Source of the DNA: Dyadobacter sp. CY345
GTDB taxonomy: Bacteria; Bacteroidota; Bacteroidia; Cytophagales; Spirosomataceae
Length of the DNA stretch: 64,000 bases
NCBI RefSeq assembly: GCF_021502725.1
Contig: NZ_JAKFFS010000001.1
Span: forward strand, 2,046,001 to 2,110,000
Direction: 5' to 3'
Shown here piece after piece: positions 1 to 9,644 of the stretch. How positions within the stretch are numbered: the first letter of the stretch is position 1; the number at the start of each line of letters is the position of its first letter. The notes beneath the pieces are model-generated. The model searched no databases. It saw only the letters and a list, made by a program, of their open reading frames with translations, and was not told where the DNA came from. The translations under genes were made by a program, and so were the position numbers.

Positions 1-225
1 TTTTCCAATTTCAATGCGGGCCATTTTGACGGATTCATCATCGGTTACATCAAGCTGTATGGCTTCTACATTAGATAACCCTTCGGCTTTTAGCTTTCCT
101 GCTGCTTCCAAACCATTCTCAAAATTTCTACTGCCTAAAAAAACAAAATATCCGTTTTGCAAAAGTTGCCTTGCTGTTTCATAACCGATACTCTTATTTG
201 CTCCTGTTATTAATACGTTTTTCAT
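1..225 (-). CDS. SDR family oxidoreductase, partial (N-terminal 75 residues)
   Basis: This is the N-terminal part of a classical short-chain dehydrogenase, cut by the left window edge. The cofactor-binding glycine motif TGANKSIG begins at residue 7, followed by the beta-strand/Arg segment LGSRN that usually favours NADP(H). The ATG lies 11 bases downstream of the stop of the NmrA-like gene, so the two are probably co-transcribed. The visible part closely resembles the SDR at 2235-2972 (same MK-VLITGANKSIGYETA start), so the two are recent or maintained paralogues. The substrate is unknown, and the catalytic Tyr/Lys lies outside the window. Confidence 0.85.
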   Translation of the reverse strand, partial: MKNVLITGANKSIGYETARQLLQNGYFVFLGSRNFENGLEAAGKLKAEGLSNVEAIQLDVTDDESVKMARIEIGK

Positions 226-236
226 TTTTTGAGTTT

Positions 237-1139
237 TTAATTGTTATAAGCCAGAGCAAACTGTTTTGCAAAATCGGTAAGTTTAGTTTTACCAAACGCA
301 GGTTTATGGCGATAAAAGTCTTCAAATAATAAACCACTGCGCTGACTTGCCTGCATTTCCACCATGCCGCTGGCAATTTCCGGATTTACACCCATCGCCA
401 ACATCCCATCCAACATCTGTTCATCAGAAATTTCCAGCCATTTCAGATCCGGTTTTCCGATGGCTTCTCCTAAAATTTTGGCAATCTCATTTGGCGACGC
501 TTCATCGCTGGCTATATAACGAACCGTTCTGCCCTGAAAAGGCAATTCCATTTCTTCGACAATTGCAGATGAAATATCCAGTGGCGACACCCAGGGCTCT
601 TTTTTATCACCACCGTAAGTAGAGATAATCGCACCCTTTTCTTTAATGTTTTTCAGTGACCTGAATAAGTTGGTATAGAAACCGACGGGGCGCATAAATT
701 TGATGGAGACGTCATCGGGAAGCTGTTTCAGGATATTTTCAACGTCATAATGAACCGAGAGTGATCCGTATCCAGTAGCGCTATGCGCGCCGACACTGCT
801 TAAATGCACAATGTTTTTTACGCCGGAAGCTGTAACTGCTTTTTTGTAATTGTTGCCAATTTCATGAAACCCGGCTGTGAAATCAATGTCTTGGTCGAAG
901 ATGCTGCCGATGCCTTCCCACGCTTCCATCAGATAGACAATATCTGCGCCTGTAAAAGTCTTGGTAAGAAAATCAGCATCTTTCATTGATCCGATTGATG
1001 CTTTGGCTCCCAATGTTTCAATGTCTTTTAGTCTTTCGGCTTTACTGCTGATAACTGTTACAGTATGTCCTTTTTGTACCAATTCTGCTGTAAGTGGTTT
1101 TCCAATGTTCCCCAAAGAACCTGTGATTACGATGTTCAT
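237..1139 (-). CDS. NmrA-like NAD(P)-binding oxidoreductase
   Basis: A 300-residue atypical SDR of the NmrA/NAD(P)H-binding family. The N-terminal Rossmann motif is GSLGNIG (about residues 7-13). The classical YxxxK pair is not evident, as in NmrA-type proteins, which act as reductases or redox sensors on unknown substrates. The start MNIVITGS was chosen because the longer frame (to 1178) adds 13 residues before the first beta strand that are not family-like. It sits between a membrane protein gene and another SDR on the same strand. The specific reaction cannot be deduced. Confidence 0.8.
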   Translation of the reverse strand: MNIVITGSLGNIGKPLTAELVQKGHTVTVISSKAERLKDIETLGAKASIGSMKDADFLTKTFTGADIVYLMEAWEGIGSIFDQDIDFTAGFHEIGNNYKKAVTASGVKNIVHLSSVGAHSATGYGSLSVHYDVENILKQLPDDVSIKFMRPVGFYTNLFRSLKNIKEKGAIISTYGGDKKEPWVSPLDISSAIVEEMELPFQGRTVRYIASDEASPNEIAKILGEAIGKPDLKWLEISDEQMLDGMLAMGVNPEIASGMVEMQASQRSGLLFEDFYRHKPAFGKTKLTDFAKQFALAYNN

Positions 1140-1262
1140 ATTTCTGATTTTTTTTGTTGATGCAAAGTTCAGCAACAAGTCAAAAGCAGAAGTAACCTAA
1201 TCGGGGGAATTCATAACGAAAATGAGGATGTTAGTGAAATGTTGAAGGGATAGGAGCAGGGT

Positions 1263-1976
1263 TCAAATTTTGTGTTTCAATAATTGTCTAATGGATGTCA
1301 GGTGTCCAAACAAAACAATGGGGACGATAAAAGTAGGCAACCAGCTAAAGGGGAAATTCAGAATCGCAATATTTGGCTGCTCGAAAGCAAATCGCTGGAC
1401 CGGCGAAGGCGTTGAAAAAAGGGCGTTTAAAACAATGTTTATTAAAAGTCCGAGGCAAATAATATTCCAGATTAGAATTGTTTGACGGCTGAGCCTTAAT
1501 TTTGTCAATCCAAAATAGGCAACAAATGGAGCAGAAATTCCCGCAAAAATGTCAAAGTTACGTCCTTCAAAAGTCATCAGTTCAGGAACTGCTTTGTTAA
1601 GATATAGCCAAAACAAAACCAATTCAACCGTTACTCTGACAATATGCAGATACGTTATATTTTTGAGAGGAAGACTATCAATAAATTGCCTTCCATTTGA
1701 AGTTGAAAACAAAAGTATAATAACCAGCATCGCAGGCAAAATACCGGTCAGCATTATTTTTGGAGGAAAGGATTCCGGATTTGATTTGTAGAAATTTTGC
1801 AAAGTTAAAACCGCCTGCAAAGCCAGCCAGATAAGTAAACTGATAAAGATCGGTTTAGCTTTTGTTCTGGTACTTTCCATATCTGAGTTTCTGATTGTCC
1901 AGATAAAAAGCAATAAAGTCGCAAATGTTGTCAGTCCAAAAATCAGTGGAATGTAGGTTGGCAGATTTTCTATCAT
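1263..1976 (-). CDS. multi-pass membrane protein of unknown function
   Basis: A 237-residue very hydrophobic protein with about seven predicted membrane segments. The first spans residues 8-27, and the last two spans end near residue 225, followed by a short basic tail (SIRQLLKHKI). No catalytic motif or family was recognised. It lies among oxidoreductase genes on the same strand, 258 bases downstream of an SDR gene and about 120 bases upstream of the NmrA-like gene, so it may have its own promoter. Function unknown. Confidence 0.65.
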   Translation of the reverse strand: MIENLPTYIPLIFGLTTFATLLLFIWTIRNSDMESTRTKAKPIFISLLIWLALQAVLTLQNFYKSNPESFPPKIMLTGILPAMLVIILLFSTSNGRQFIDSLPLKNITYLHIVRVTVELVLFWLYLNKAVPELMTFEGRNFDIFAGISAPFVAYFGLTKLRLSRQTILIWNIICLGLLINIVLNALFSTPSPVQRFAFEQPNIAILNFPFSWLPTFIVPIVLFGHLTSIRQLLKHKI

Positions 1977-2152
1977 TGTTTATTTCCTGGGTTTTTCGTT
2001 TCGCTGTATACTCGCAGCCATCGGTTTGAAACGGTGGAATTTACGTGTGGAATTTAATGAAAAAGCCGGATTAAATAAAGGAATTGGTATTATCTGATAT
2101 AGGCTTTTTGCATTTTCATTTTGCCAAAATTATTTTCCAAAATGAGCACATA

Positions 2153-2197
2153 CTGCTGCAAGCAGGATATTTTGAACTTTCGCCCCACTTGCAGCAG
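2153..2197. repeat. inverted repeat, 10-base arms
   Basis: CTGCTGCAAG at 2153-2162 is repeated in reverse complement at 2188-2197, with a 25-base loop. It lies 38 bases past the stop of the SDR gene on the minus strand. There is no T-run on that side, so it is at best a weak transcript-end hairpin. The rest of the 1977-2234 gap is AT-rich without a gene. Confidence 0.35.
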
Positions 2198-2234
2198 CAA
2201 ATTTTTTTAAACTGTTTTTTGCGTGGTATTAAAA

Positions 2235-2972
2235 TTACCAGGGACTTTGATTTCCTTCTTCTTTAATTTCTTTACTGAAAAATTTCCCTGTCTCACCATC
2301 AGTGTCTAATAATGCATATCTCGCTACAAACTCTGCGGCGTCTTCAACACTTCCCGTACCTCTATGTTGGTTAAAATCCGTCGCCGTGAAACCAGGATCA
2401 ACAACATTAATCTTGAAAGCGGTATCTTTTAATTCATAAGCCAACGCTATGGTGTAGGCATTCAGCGCCGTTTTTGATGGACCGTAAGAAGCACCTTTGT
2501 AGGCATAAAAATTCCAGCTGGGGTCACTTTGCAAAGTCAGCGAAGCCAATCCGGAGCTTACATTGACAATTCGCGGACTATCTGATTTTCTCAGCAAATC
2601 GAGAAAAGTTTGAACGACATTAATCGTTCCAAAAAAATTGGTGTCAAACGTTTTACGGATGTCGTCAATGAGTGCATTCGAGGCATTTTGCGGTAACGCT
2701 CCGCTGATACCTGCATTGTTAATTAATACGTCCAAATGCCCGTTTTGTCTTTCAATCTTGTTTTTGGCTTCAAGAATTGAATTTAAATCTGTTATGTCAA
2801 TTTGAACAACTTCCAGATTTTCGTAGCCTTCGTTTCTTAATTTCTCAACTGCCTTTTGTCCGTTTTCCATATTTCGACTTCCTAAATAAACAAAATAACC
2901 GTTTTTAGAAAGTCGTTTTGCAGTTTCGTATCCAATACTTTTGTTTGCTCCGGTGATCAATACAGTCTTCAT
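2235..2972 (-). CDS. SDR family NAD(P)-dependent oxidoreductase
   Basis: A 245-residue classical short-chain dehydrogenase. Visible elements are the cofactor motif TGANKSIG (residues 7-14), LGSRN after beta 2, the NNAG structural motif, the catalytic Ser in NVSSG and the YGPSK catalytic Tyr/Lys. It resembles carbonyl-reductase-like SDRs, but the substrate is unknown. It is the first gene downstream of the Crp/Fnr-type regulator (78-base gap). A perfect palindrome matching one upstream of that regulator lies 56 bases before its ATG, which suggests direct control by that protein. It is a paralogue of the truncated SDR at the left edge. Confidence 0.9.
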   Translation of the reverse strand: MKTVLITGANKSIGYETAKRLSKNGYFVYLGSRNMENGQKAVEKLRNEGYENLEVVQIDITDLNSILEAKNKIERQNGHLDVLINNAGISGALPQNASNALIDDIRKTFDTNFFGTINVVQTFLDLLRKSDSPRIVNVSSGLASLTLQSDPSWNFYAYKGASYGPSKTALNAYTIALAYELKDTAFKINVVDPGFTATDFNQHRGTGSVEDAAEFVARYALLDTDGETGKFFSKEIKEEGNQSPW

Positions 2973-3027
2973 TTTCTATTCGTTTGAATTGTGAAGTACA
3001 AAGCTCAGAATTAGATTTTAGGCTGCA

Positions 3028-3043
3028 TTTGCCATTTGGCAAA
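3028..3043. promoter_or_regulatory. candidate Crp/Fnr-type operator (copy 1)
   Basis: TTTGCCATTTGGCAAA is a dyad with perfect 6-base arms around a 4-base spacer, the spacing seen in FNR-type sites. It lies in the short gap between the Crp/Fnr-type regulator and the SDR gene, 56-71 bases upstream of the SDR ATG. A near-identical copy lies upstream of the regulator. Binding is inferred, not shown. Confidence 0.6.
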
Positions 3044-3050
3044 AAACAAA

Positions 3051-3623
3051 TCAGTTGCTTATATTTCTTCTGATTCTACTTAGCGAGGATTGTGTAATGC
3101 CCAAATAGGAAGCCATATATGATAGAGGAACCCGGTTGGCAAGCGTTGGGAATTTTTCAAGAAAAGACAGATAACGAACGGTTGCATCCTCAGCCAGCAT
3201 GGGGCTGATTTTATTTACTTTTTCCACCAATGCCTTCGTCGTGATTTGATTGATGATACTGTCCCAAGCAATAATAGTCAGAGACAATTCCTTCAGTGCT
3301 TCTTTCGAAAAAATCAAAAGCCTGCAATCTGTTACGGCCTGAACGTATTCAGAAGAAGGAATATTTTGATTGTAGCTGTTGAGATCCACGACAAAATTAT
3401 TTTCGTCAATAAAATATTTTGTAATTTCTTCGCCTTTGCTGTTGTAATAGCAAACTCGGAAGATACCTTCCACCAAAAATGCAACTTCTCTGGGGATTTT
3501 TCCAGCCTCGGAAAAGTAATTGTCTTTTTTAAGTTCAGTAACTTTTGCTTTGCTTTTTACCAACTCAATTTGCTGCTGGTTCAACTGTCCAAATTGCAAT
3601 AAATAATTTATGAGTGTTTCCAT
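3051..3623 (-). CDS. Crp/Fnr family transcriptional regulator
   Basis: A 190-residue protein with an N-terminal cyclic-nucleotide-binding-like beta roll (about residues 15-125), a dimerisation helix (about 125-150) and a compact C-terminal helix-turn-helix. The recognition helix region is LGITQSSLSRIRRNI at the C-terminus, typical of Bacteroidota Crp-like regulators. There is no Cys set for an Fe-S cluster, so it is not an FNR oxygen sensor. The ligand is unknown. The gene is upstream of an SDR gene on the same strand. Matching palindromes precede both genes, which suggests autoregulation together with control of the SDR. Confidence 0.88.
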   Translation of the reverse strand: METLINYLLQFGQLNQQQIELVKSKAKVTELKKDNYFSEAGKIPREVAFLVEGIFRVCYYNSKGEEITKYFIDENNFVVDLNSYNQNIPSSEYVQAVTDCRLLIFSKEALKELSLTIIAWDSIINQITTKALVEKVNKISPMLAEDATVRYLSFLEKFPTLANRVPLSYMASYLGITQSSLSRIRRNISN

Positions 3624-3656
3624 TGCTGCAAGTTAACAAATGTCGTCTGGTCGGTA

Positions 3657-3672
3657 TTTGTCATTTGGCAAA
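3657..3672. promoter_or_regulatory. candidate Crp/Fnr-type operator (copy 2)
   Basis: TTTGTCATTTGGCAAA differs at one base from the perfect dyad at 3028-3043. It lies 34 bases upstream of the Crp/Fnr-type regulator ATG, a position that suits autoregulation. The remainder of the 3624-3833 gap has no gene. Confidence 0.55.
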
Positions 3673-3833
3673 AAGTTAGATTGGAGGTTTTGGGATATGA
3701 CAGATTTATTTTCAAAATTATTCAATGGCCTTTGTACTATCAATTTTAATGGTGTCTGGTCAAGCCAGCGGCAAATCCAGCCATATACCTTTTTTGTCTT
3801 GTGTGGTCAGTAGGGGAACTGATTTTCCAACAA

Positions 3834-4703
3834 CTACCTGTTTAAATATGGCTGAACTATTTGCATACAATAATCCCAGATTATTTTTTCATTTTCGGCC
3901 GAGTAGTATTTTGGATTAGGTTTTGCCACTTTTTTGTTGGCAAAATATCTGCCGGTAATATTTTCAACATCTTTCGAAGTTGCTAAATAAATCGTGTTTT
4001 CTGCTCCCTGTTCTGGCGTAACCGCAAATAACATGGATAATTTGAAAAGCAGATTTATGATAAAACCTTTGTCAGCATTTTGCCCGAATTCCGTTTTTAT
4101 AGTACCTGGATGTAGCGAATTCGCAGTGATATTGTTAAAACCCGTTTTCTTCAATTCCTCAGCCAAATATTGTGTCACCCAAATCAGGTATAGTTTTGAT
4201 TGTCCGTATGCACTACCCAGCGAATAGTTTTTTGTTAACTGAATATCGTTCAAATTTGGTACACCACTCATAGCATGCGCTGAGGATGAAACATTGATAA
4301 TGCGTGCAGCGGGACTTTTGGCTAAAATCTCTAATAGCAACTGTGTTAGAAGAAATGGTGAAAAGAGATTAAGTGCCATGGTTTTTTCAAGACCTTCTTT
4401 TGTCGTTTCTCTGTCTTTACCGAACATTGCCCCTGCATTATTGATCAGGACATCCAGGCGTTCATATTTTTTCTTGAAGTCACCCGCCATTCTTTGTACG
4501 TCTGCCAGTAAAAACAAATCAGCAACCACAAAATCGATTTTCTCATTACCTGTTTCAGACTTTATTTCTGCACATACAGTTTTAGCTTTATTAAGATTTC
4601 GTCCATGTATAATGACCGTATGTCCCTGCTTTGCCAAAGCCTTTGCAGTTACTTTTCCAATCCCATCCGTGCTTCCGGTAATTAATATTGTTTTGGATTC
4701 CAT
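3834..4703 (-). CDS. SDR oxidoreductase, retinol-dehydrogenase-like
   Basis: A 289-residue SDR of the retinol dehydrogenase/WW-domain oxidoreductase-like group. It has the cofactor motif TGSTDGIG (residues 10-17), the HGRN loop, NNAG, the catalytic Ser in NVSSSA and the YGQSK catalytic motif. The C-terminal region (ENTIYLATS, then GRYFANKK) is typical of this group. It is transcribed toward the Crp-type regulator gene but has its own 5' region. Substrate unknown; probably a lipid-like or xenobiotic carbonyl. Confidence 0.88.
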   Translation of the reverse strand: MESKTILITGSTDGIGKVTAKALAKQGHTVIIHGRNLNKAKTVCAEIKSETGNEKIDFVVADLFLLADVQRMAGDFKKKYERLDVLINNAGAMFGKDRETTKEGLEKTMALNLFSPFLLTQLLLEILAKSPAARIINVSSSAHAMSGVPNLNDIQLTKNYSLGSAYGQSKLYLIWVTQYLAEELKKTGFNNITANSLHPGTIKTEFGQNADKGFIINLLFKLSMLFAVTPEQGAENTIYLATSKDVENITGRYFANKKVAKPNPKYYSAENEKIIWDYCMQIVQPYLNR

Positions 4704-4776
4704 GTGCCTTATCTCCTGGAAAATTTTTTAAAATTTTTGATGTTATGATTTTGCTGATGTCACTAACCAAGTTTGC

Positions 4777-5244
4777 TTAACTATTATTTTTACTTAACTG
4801 GTCAACAAATTTTAGAATCATCTTTATTTGTTTGTCCTCAGATTTCTGAGACATAATTTTTGCTATAATTTGCTTTCTCTCATCTTCTGATAATTTCTTG
4901 AATGTTGCCAACACATCCGATTCTTCGAAAGTCTCTAAAATTTCCTTTTCTGTAATCTGATTTTCTAACGGTAGCAAGTGTAGTGTTACCGTTACAATGT
5001 CGCCACCACTTTTGTTAATTGCTTTTCTGATTTTCTCATTTATTGAAATTAATTTGTCTTGTCCTGTTATGGTAAACAAGTTGATGCTTTCAATTTTATA
5101 GTCGTCAATCGAGCCTGAAACCTTTAACGAACCCCATTTTCCAACTATATGTTTTGTATCAGGAATTTGAATATGGTATGTCCAGGCACCTTTGCCTGGT
5201 TCATATTTCAATTCAAGTTTTTGGCCTTTTACTAGATATTCCAT
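4777..5244 (-). CDS. DUF1905 / YdeI-OmpD-associated family protein
   Basis: A 155-residue protein. The N-terminal half (about residues 1-95) has the DUF1905 pattern of short beta strands around W-G-S-LKVSGSID, ending in GGDIVTVTL. The C-terminal half (about 105-150, DVLATFKKLSEDERKQII) resembles the YdeI/OmpD-associated helical domain. The family is linked by name to peptide resistance in some bacteria, but a role here is only inference. It is a single gene, with 73 bases to the neighbouring SDR gene. Confidence 0.7.
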   Translation of the reverse strand: MEYLVKGQKLELKYEPGKGAWTYHIQIPDTKHIVGKWGSLKVSGSIDDYKIESINLFTITGQDKLISINEKIRKAINKSGGDIVTVTLHLLPLENQITEKEILETFEESDVLATFKKLSEDERKQIIAKIMSQKSEDKQIKMILKFVDQLSKNNS

Positions 5245-5368
5245 TTGGTCGGGGTTGTCTTTTGGCTATCCGCTCGCAGCGAAACATACAAAAATTCTCT
5301 CGTAGGTTTTGTATTTTTTCTGTGCTGTTCAAATTAATAAGCGAATATTTCAAGCCAAAAACTTCAAA

Positions 5369-5950
5369 TCACTTAACCTTCCGCATATCAAGCCAGCCAA
5401 CCCTGTTCCGGATCAGCCAGCCAAAATGGAGGTAGAATATACCAACGGTGAACAACGCAGCCGCGGTCCATATCATCAGTCGTTCTTCTCCAAAGACAGG
5501 ATTGTAGATATTGATGATCGAGAAGAAAGATCCTGTCACAGCCCAAAACAGGAGCCAGGGCCATTCGGGATGGCCGCTTTTCTTCACATGTACCGACCTT
5601 CCGATCATAACTGCACTTCGGATCAGCAGCCAGAATCCTGCCAAAAATGGTAATGAAATGGCAGCCAATATGGAATTTGTAAAAAATATTACCGCCAGGA
5701 CCATATCCAGTATGGCACCAGTCAGATACCAACCCCAGCCGCTGAACCATTTACGGTTTAGGATACAAAAAGCCAGTTCCAGCAGACCTGTTGTGAAAAG
5801 CAAAGCTGCAAAAATGATACTTATCTGGTCATAGGTCAGGGTCTGGTTTACAATGACGTAAATGCTAAATGCAACCATGCCGGTTCCTGATAGCAGGAAC
5901 ATCCACCAGTGGTGGATGAGATGTGTTTTTTCTTCAATAATATCTGGCAT
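5369..5950 (-). CDS. HdeD-like (DUF308) membrane protein
   Basis: A 193-residue integral membrane protein with about six hydrophobic helices in the paired arrangement of the HdeD/DUF308 family (for example residues 16-33, 41-62, 69-88 and 94-113). HdeD proteins are linked to acid and stress tolerance in enterobacteria. Here it lies 61 bases downstream of the phosphoketolase gene on the same strand, so it probably ends the acetate kinase-phosphoketolase operon. The position fits a membrane stress function during acid production, which is inferred. Confidence 0.78.
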   Translation of the reverse strand: MPDIIEEKTHLIHHWWMFLLSGTGMVAFSIYVIVNQTLTYDQISIIFAALLFTTGLLELAFCILNRKWFSGWGWYLTGAILDMVLAVIFFTNSILAAISLPFLAGFWLLIRSAVMIGRSVHVKKSGHPEWPWLLFWAVTGSFFSIINIYNPVFGEERLMIWTAAALFTVGIFYLHFGWLIRNRVGWLDMRKVK

Positions 5951-6011
5951 TTTGGCTGACCCGGTCGGGAATTTTGTTGTAAAAATTTATTGAAAATTAT
6001 TAATTTACTGG

Positions 6012-8399
6012 TCAACCCAAATTCCATTTCCAGTTCAGGATTTCCGGCATATCCTCGCCGTGCATATGGATGTAAGCTTTGTGATCGAGCAGCTTGTCAC
6101 GCAGATATTGTTTGGTATATGCACCTTTGGCGCCCAAATCAGGGAGTCGGTCAATGACATCGCTTACAAGGTGGAATCTGTCCAGGTCATTAAGTACCAC
6201 CATATCAAACGGCGTTGTCGTTGTTCCTTCACCTTTGTATCCACGCACGTGCAGATTTTTGTGATTTGTCCGGCGGTAGGTAAGGCGGTGGATAAGCAGC
6301 GGATATCCGTGAAAGGCAAAAATAATGGGTTTGTCTTTGGTGAAAAGAATGTCAAAATCCCGGTCATTTAAGCCGTGCGGGTGTTCGGTTTCTGGTTGAA
6401 GTGTCATCAGATCTACAACATTAATCACCCGGACTTTCAACTCCGGTAATTGTTCCCTGAGTATCTGTACCGCTGCGATTGTTTCCAACGTAGGTACATC
6501 TCCGGCGCAGGCCATCACCACATCTGGCTCAAAACCTTCATCATTGCTCGCCCACTTCCAGATACCCAAACCAGCGGTGCAATGTTTTATCGCTGCATCC
6601 ATATCAAGCCACTGCATTTCGGGTTGTTTGCCGGCAACGATTACATTGATATAATCCCGGCTTCTCAGACAATGATCTGTCACCGAAAGCAAAGTATTAG
6701 CATCTGGCGGTAAATAAATACGGACGATATCGGCTGTTTTATTGGCCACCACATCCAGAAACCCAGGATCCTGGTGACTGTTTCCATTATGATCCTGTCG
6801 CCAGACATGCGAGGTGAGCAGGTAATTCAGCGAGGCGATCGGTTTACGCCACGGCAGATTTCTTGAAACCTGTAACCATTTTGCATGTTGATTAAACATC
6901 GAGTCCACAATGTGAATAAAGGCCTCATAACAAGAAAACAACCCGTGCCGGCCAGTCAATAAATAACCTTCCAGCCATCCCTGACAAAGATGTTCGCTCA
7001 ATACTTCCATCACGCGGCCATCGGGAGAAATATGATTATCTCCGGGAATTATTTCGGCGGTAGATGTTCTTTCAGTGATCTCAAACAAATGAGAAAGTCG
7101 GTTGGAAGCCGTTTCATCCGGTCCGAAAATCCTGAAATTCCGCTCATTCCAGTTTGCTTTCATCACATCCCGAAGAAACCCGCCCATAACCGAGGTCGCT
7201 TCGGCCGTAATATTGCCGGGCGTCGGCACGTCCACCGCATGATCTTTGAAATCAGGCATTTTTAAGTTTACAAGAAGTGATCCGCCATTGGCACTTGGAT
7301 TGGCACCCATTCTTCTGTTGCCTTTCGGAGCCAGTTCTGCCAGTTCCGCAGTTAGTTTTCCATTTTCGTCAAAAAGCAGTTCTGGCCTATAACTTTTCAT
7401 CCAGGTTTCGAGCATTTGCACGTGCTCAGGTTTTGCGGCGAGTTCGGCCAGAGGAACCTGATGCGCGCGCCAGGTGCCTTCAATTTGCAGTCCGTCAACC
7501 ACTTTTGGGCCAGTCCAGCCTTTGGGCGTCCGGAAAATAATCATCGGCCAGACCGGACGTTTTTTATATCCGTAAACCCGTGCGTCACTTTGGATCTGCC
7601 GGATTTCTTCCAACACGATATCCAGCGTTTTAGCCAGCAATTCATGCATCGAATCTGGATCATCACCTTCCACAAAATATGGATTATACCCATATCCACG
7701 GAAAAGCTGTTCCAGCTCTTCCTTTGGAATCCGGGCCAGAATAGTAGGATTGGCAATTTTATAACCGTTCAAATGCAGGATCGGAAGTACAGCACCATCA
7801 TGAACAGGATTCAGGAATTTGTTGGAATGCCAGCTTGTCGCCAGTGCGCCGGTTTCCGCTTCTCCATCACCGATCACACAGGCTGCGATCAGGTATGGAT
7901 TGTCAAAAACAGCACCAAATGCATGGACTAGCGAATAACCCAATTCTCCTCCTTCATTGATGGAGCCGGGTGTCTCCGGGGCCACGTGACTGGGGATCCC
8001 GCCGGGAAATGAAAACTGTTTGAAAAGTTTTTGTATTCCGATTTCGTCTTCACTGATATTAGGATAAACTTCGCAATATGTGCCTTCCAGATAAGTATTG
8101 GCCACTAATCCGGGACCACCGTGCCCTGGACCAGCAACATAAATTATGTTCAGATCGTATTGTTTGATGATACGGTTAAGGTGAACATAAATAAAATTCA
8201 GTCCCGGCGTGGTACCCCAATGACCGAGAAGTCTTGGCTTGATGTGTTCAAGCGTCAGCGGTTTTTTGAGTAACGGATTGCCATATAGGTAAATCTGGCC
8301 GACGGACAAATAATTGGCCGCTTGCCAGTAAGCATTCATTTTTCGTAACAATTCGGGCGTTAAAGTTTTTTCTTCAAGACCGGTTTCTTCATTTTCCAT
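6012..8399 (-). CDS. xfp: phosphoketolase (xylulose-5-P/fructose-6-P)
   Basis: A 795-residue thiamine-diphosphate enzyme of full family length. It cleaves xylulose-5-phosphate (and often fructose-6-phosphate) with phosphate to acetyl phosphate plus a sugar phosphate. Conserved pieces include GHWGTTPG (residues 59-66), GPGHGGPG (90-97), the ThDP-binding GDGEAETG (177-184), and a C-terminal domain ending in EILNWKW. Only three bases separate it from the upstream acetate kinase stop. Together the two enzymes convert pentose phosphates to acetate with one substrate-level ATP. Whether F6P is also used cannot be read from the sequence. Confidence 0.95.
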   Translation of the reverse strand: MENEETGLEEKTLTPELLRKMNAYWQAANYLSVGQIYLYGNPLLKKPLTLEHIKPRLLGHWGTTPGLNFIYVHLNRIIKQYDLNIIYVAGPGHGGPGLVANTYLEGTYCEVYPNISEDEIGIQKLFKQFSFPGGIPSHVAPETPGSINEGGELGYSLVHAFGAVFDNPYLIAACVIGDGEAETGALATSWHSNKFLNPVHDGAVLPILHLNGYKIANPTILARIPKEELEQLFRGYGYNPYFVEGDDPDSMHELLAKTLDIVLEEIRQIQSDARVYGYKKRPVWPMIIFRTPKGWTGPKVVDGLQIEGTWRAHQVPLAELAAKPEHVQMLETWMKSYRPELLFDENGKLTAELAELAPKGNRRMGANPSANGGSLLVNLKMPDFKDHAVDVPTPGNITAEATSVMGGFLRDVMKANWNERNFRIFGPDETASNRLSHLFEITERTSTAEIIPGDNHISPDGRVMEVLSEHLCQGWLEGYLLTGRHGLFSCYEAFIHIVDSMFNQHAKWLQVSRNLPWRKPIASLNYLLTSHVWRQDHNGNSHQDPGFLDVVANKTADIVRIYLPPDANTLLSVTDHCLRSRDYINVIVAGKQPEMQWLDMDAAIKHCTAGLGIWKWASNDEGFEPDVVMACAGDVPTLETIAAVQILREQLPELKVRVINVVDLMTLQPETEHPHGLNDRDFDILFTKDKPIIFAFHGYPLLIHRLTYRRTNHKNLHVRGYKGEGTTTTPFDMVVLNDLDRFHLVSDVIDRLPDLGAKGAYTKQYLRDKLLDHKAYIHMHGEDMPEILNWKWNLG

Positions 8400-8402
8400 A
8401 TT

Positions 8403-9644
8403 TTATCGTTTGTTGATGTGATTCAAAACCTGGCTTACCAGCCGTGCGATCATTAGTTCTTCATTTGTTGCAATCACCCGAACTACCACTTTTCCGGTAT
8501 CTGTGGAAATAACCGGATCGTTTTTCTGATTATCTTTTTCATTCAGGTCAATTCCTAAAAAGCCAAGATCCTGACATATCCGGCTGCGGATTTCAGGAAT
8601 GTTTTCTCCGATACCTCCTGAAAAAACAAGTGTATCAACGCCGCCCAGCACAGCCGCAAATGAGCCGATTGATTTTTTTACCTGATAACAAAACATTTCT
8701 ATCGCTTCGGAAGCGCGGTGGTCAGCAGCTTCGGATTTAATCAATTCCTGCATATCTGAACTCGTTTCCGAAATACCCAAAAGTCCGGAATCGTGATTAA
8801 CCAGATGGTTGAATTGTTTGGGACTTAGTTTTTCAAATTGCATCAGATACCAGGCGACACCCGGATCAAGATCGCCACTGCGGGTTCCCATCATCACGCC
8901 GGAGGCAGGAGTAAATCCCATAGTGGTATCAACACTTTTCCCTTGTTTTACAGCGGCCAGACTAACACCGTTTCCGAGATGTGCCAATATCACTTTTCCG
9001 TTGGCGGCTTTTTTGCCTGCCTTGGTTTCAAGTTCCTGCATCAGGTAAGCGTAGGAGAGGCCGTGGAAACCGTAACGTTGAATATGTTTTTCAGTAAATC
9101 TTCTTGGAATAGGAATCCGTTTTGCGACATCAGGCATTTCAGCATGAAACGAAGTGTCAAAGCAAGCGACTTGTTTTAAATCCGGATGTCTTTTGCTGAA
9201 AAGCTCAATCAGTTTGATTTCCTCAGGCAAATGTTCAGGATCGTAAGGGCTGATCTTTTTGAGGTATTCAAGCAATTCAGGTGTGATTTCCTGAGGGTCT
9301 GTGTGTTGCATGCCGTGCACAATGCGGTGGCCGATGGCAGAAACTCCGGGAAATTCACTTCGGTTTTCCAGCCAATTGGTCAGAAAGCCAGTGGCGTGTT
9401 CAAAAGTGTTTTCCTGGATTCCAACAGTTTCAGATTTTTTGGAAGTGTTGATAGTCAATACTGGTTCCGTTGTTTTACTTCCAATATTCGCAAGCTTTCC
9501 GGCAAGAACCAGTGATAATGCCTTCCCGACTTCGTAAAAGGCAAATTTGATACTCGATGAGCCTCCGTTGATGATTAGGATATAACTATTATTTTCTGTT
9601 GCCACCTCGTTTTCTTTTATTTTGGAAAATATGCATTCCACCAA
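8403..9644 (-). CDS. ackA: acetate kinase
   Basis: A 413-residue acetate kinase of the ASKHA fold. It transfers phosphate between acetyl phosphate and ADP to give acetate and ATP. Seen motifs are INGGSSSIKF near residue 25, IGHRIVHG, CFDTSFHAEMP, AHLGNGVSL and FSGGIGEN. The N-terminus is about 15 residues longer than usual. A GTG at 9603-9605 could be the real start, because the conserved region begins soon after it. It is the first gene of the operon with phosphoketolase, and no phosphotransacetylase is nearby, as expected when acetyl phosphate comes from phosphoketolase. Confidence 0.94.
   Translation of the reverse strand: MVECIFSKIKENEVATENNSYILIINGGSSSIKFAFYEVGKALSLVLAGKLANIGSKTTEPVLTINTSKKSETVGIQENTFEHATGFLTNWLENRSEFPGVSAIGHRIVHGMQHTDPQEITPELLEYLKKISPYDPEHLPEEIKLIELFSKRHPDLKQVACFDTSFHAEMPDVAKRIPIPRRFTEKHIQRYGFHGLSYAYLMQELETKAGKKAANGKVILAHLGNGVSLAAVKQGKSVDTTMGFTPASGVMMGTRSGDLDPGVAWYLMQFEKLSPKQFNHLVNHDSGLLGISETSSDMQELIKSEAADHRASEAIEMFCYQVKKSIGSFAAVLGGVDTLVFSGGIGENIPEIRSRICQDLGFLGIDLNEKDNQKNDPVISTDTGKVVVRVIATNEELMIARLVSQVLNHINKR

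Noticed and set aside
2153..2197. Inverted repeat as an intrinsic terminator of the SDR gene
   Set aside because: The loop is 25 bases and no T-run follows on the minus strand, so it is kept only as a repeat.
5388..5750. 120-codon minus-strand frame inside the HdeD-like gene
   Set aside because: Alternative frame of a gene with clear membrane-family features; composition is not protein-like.
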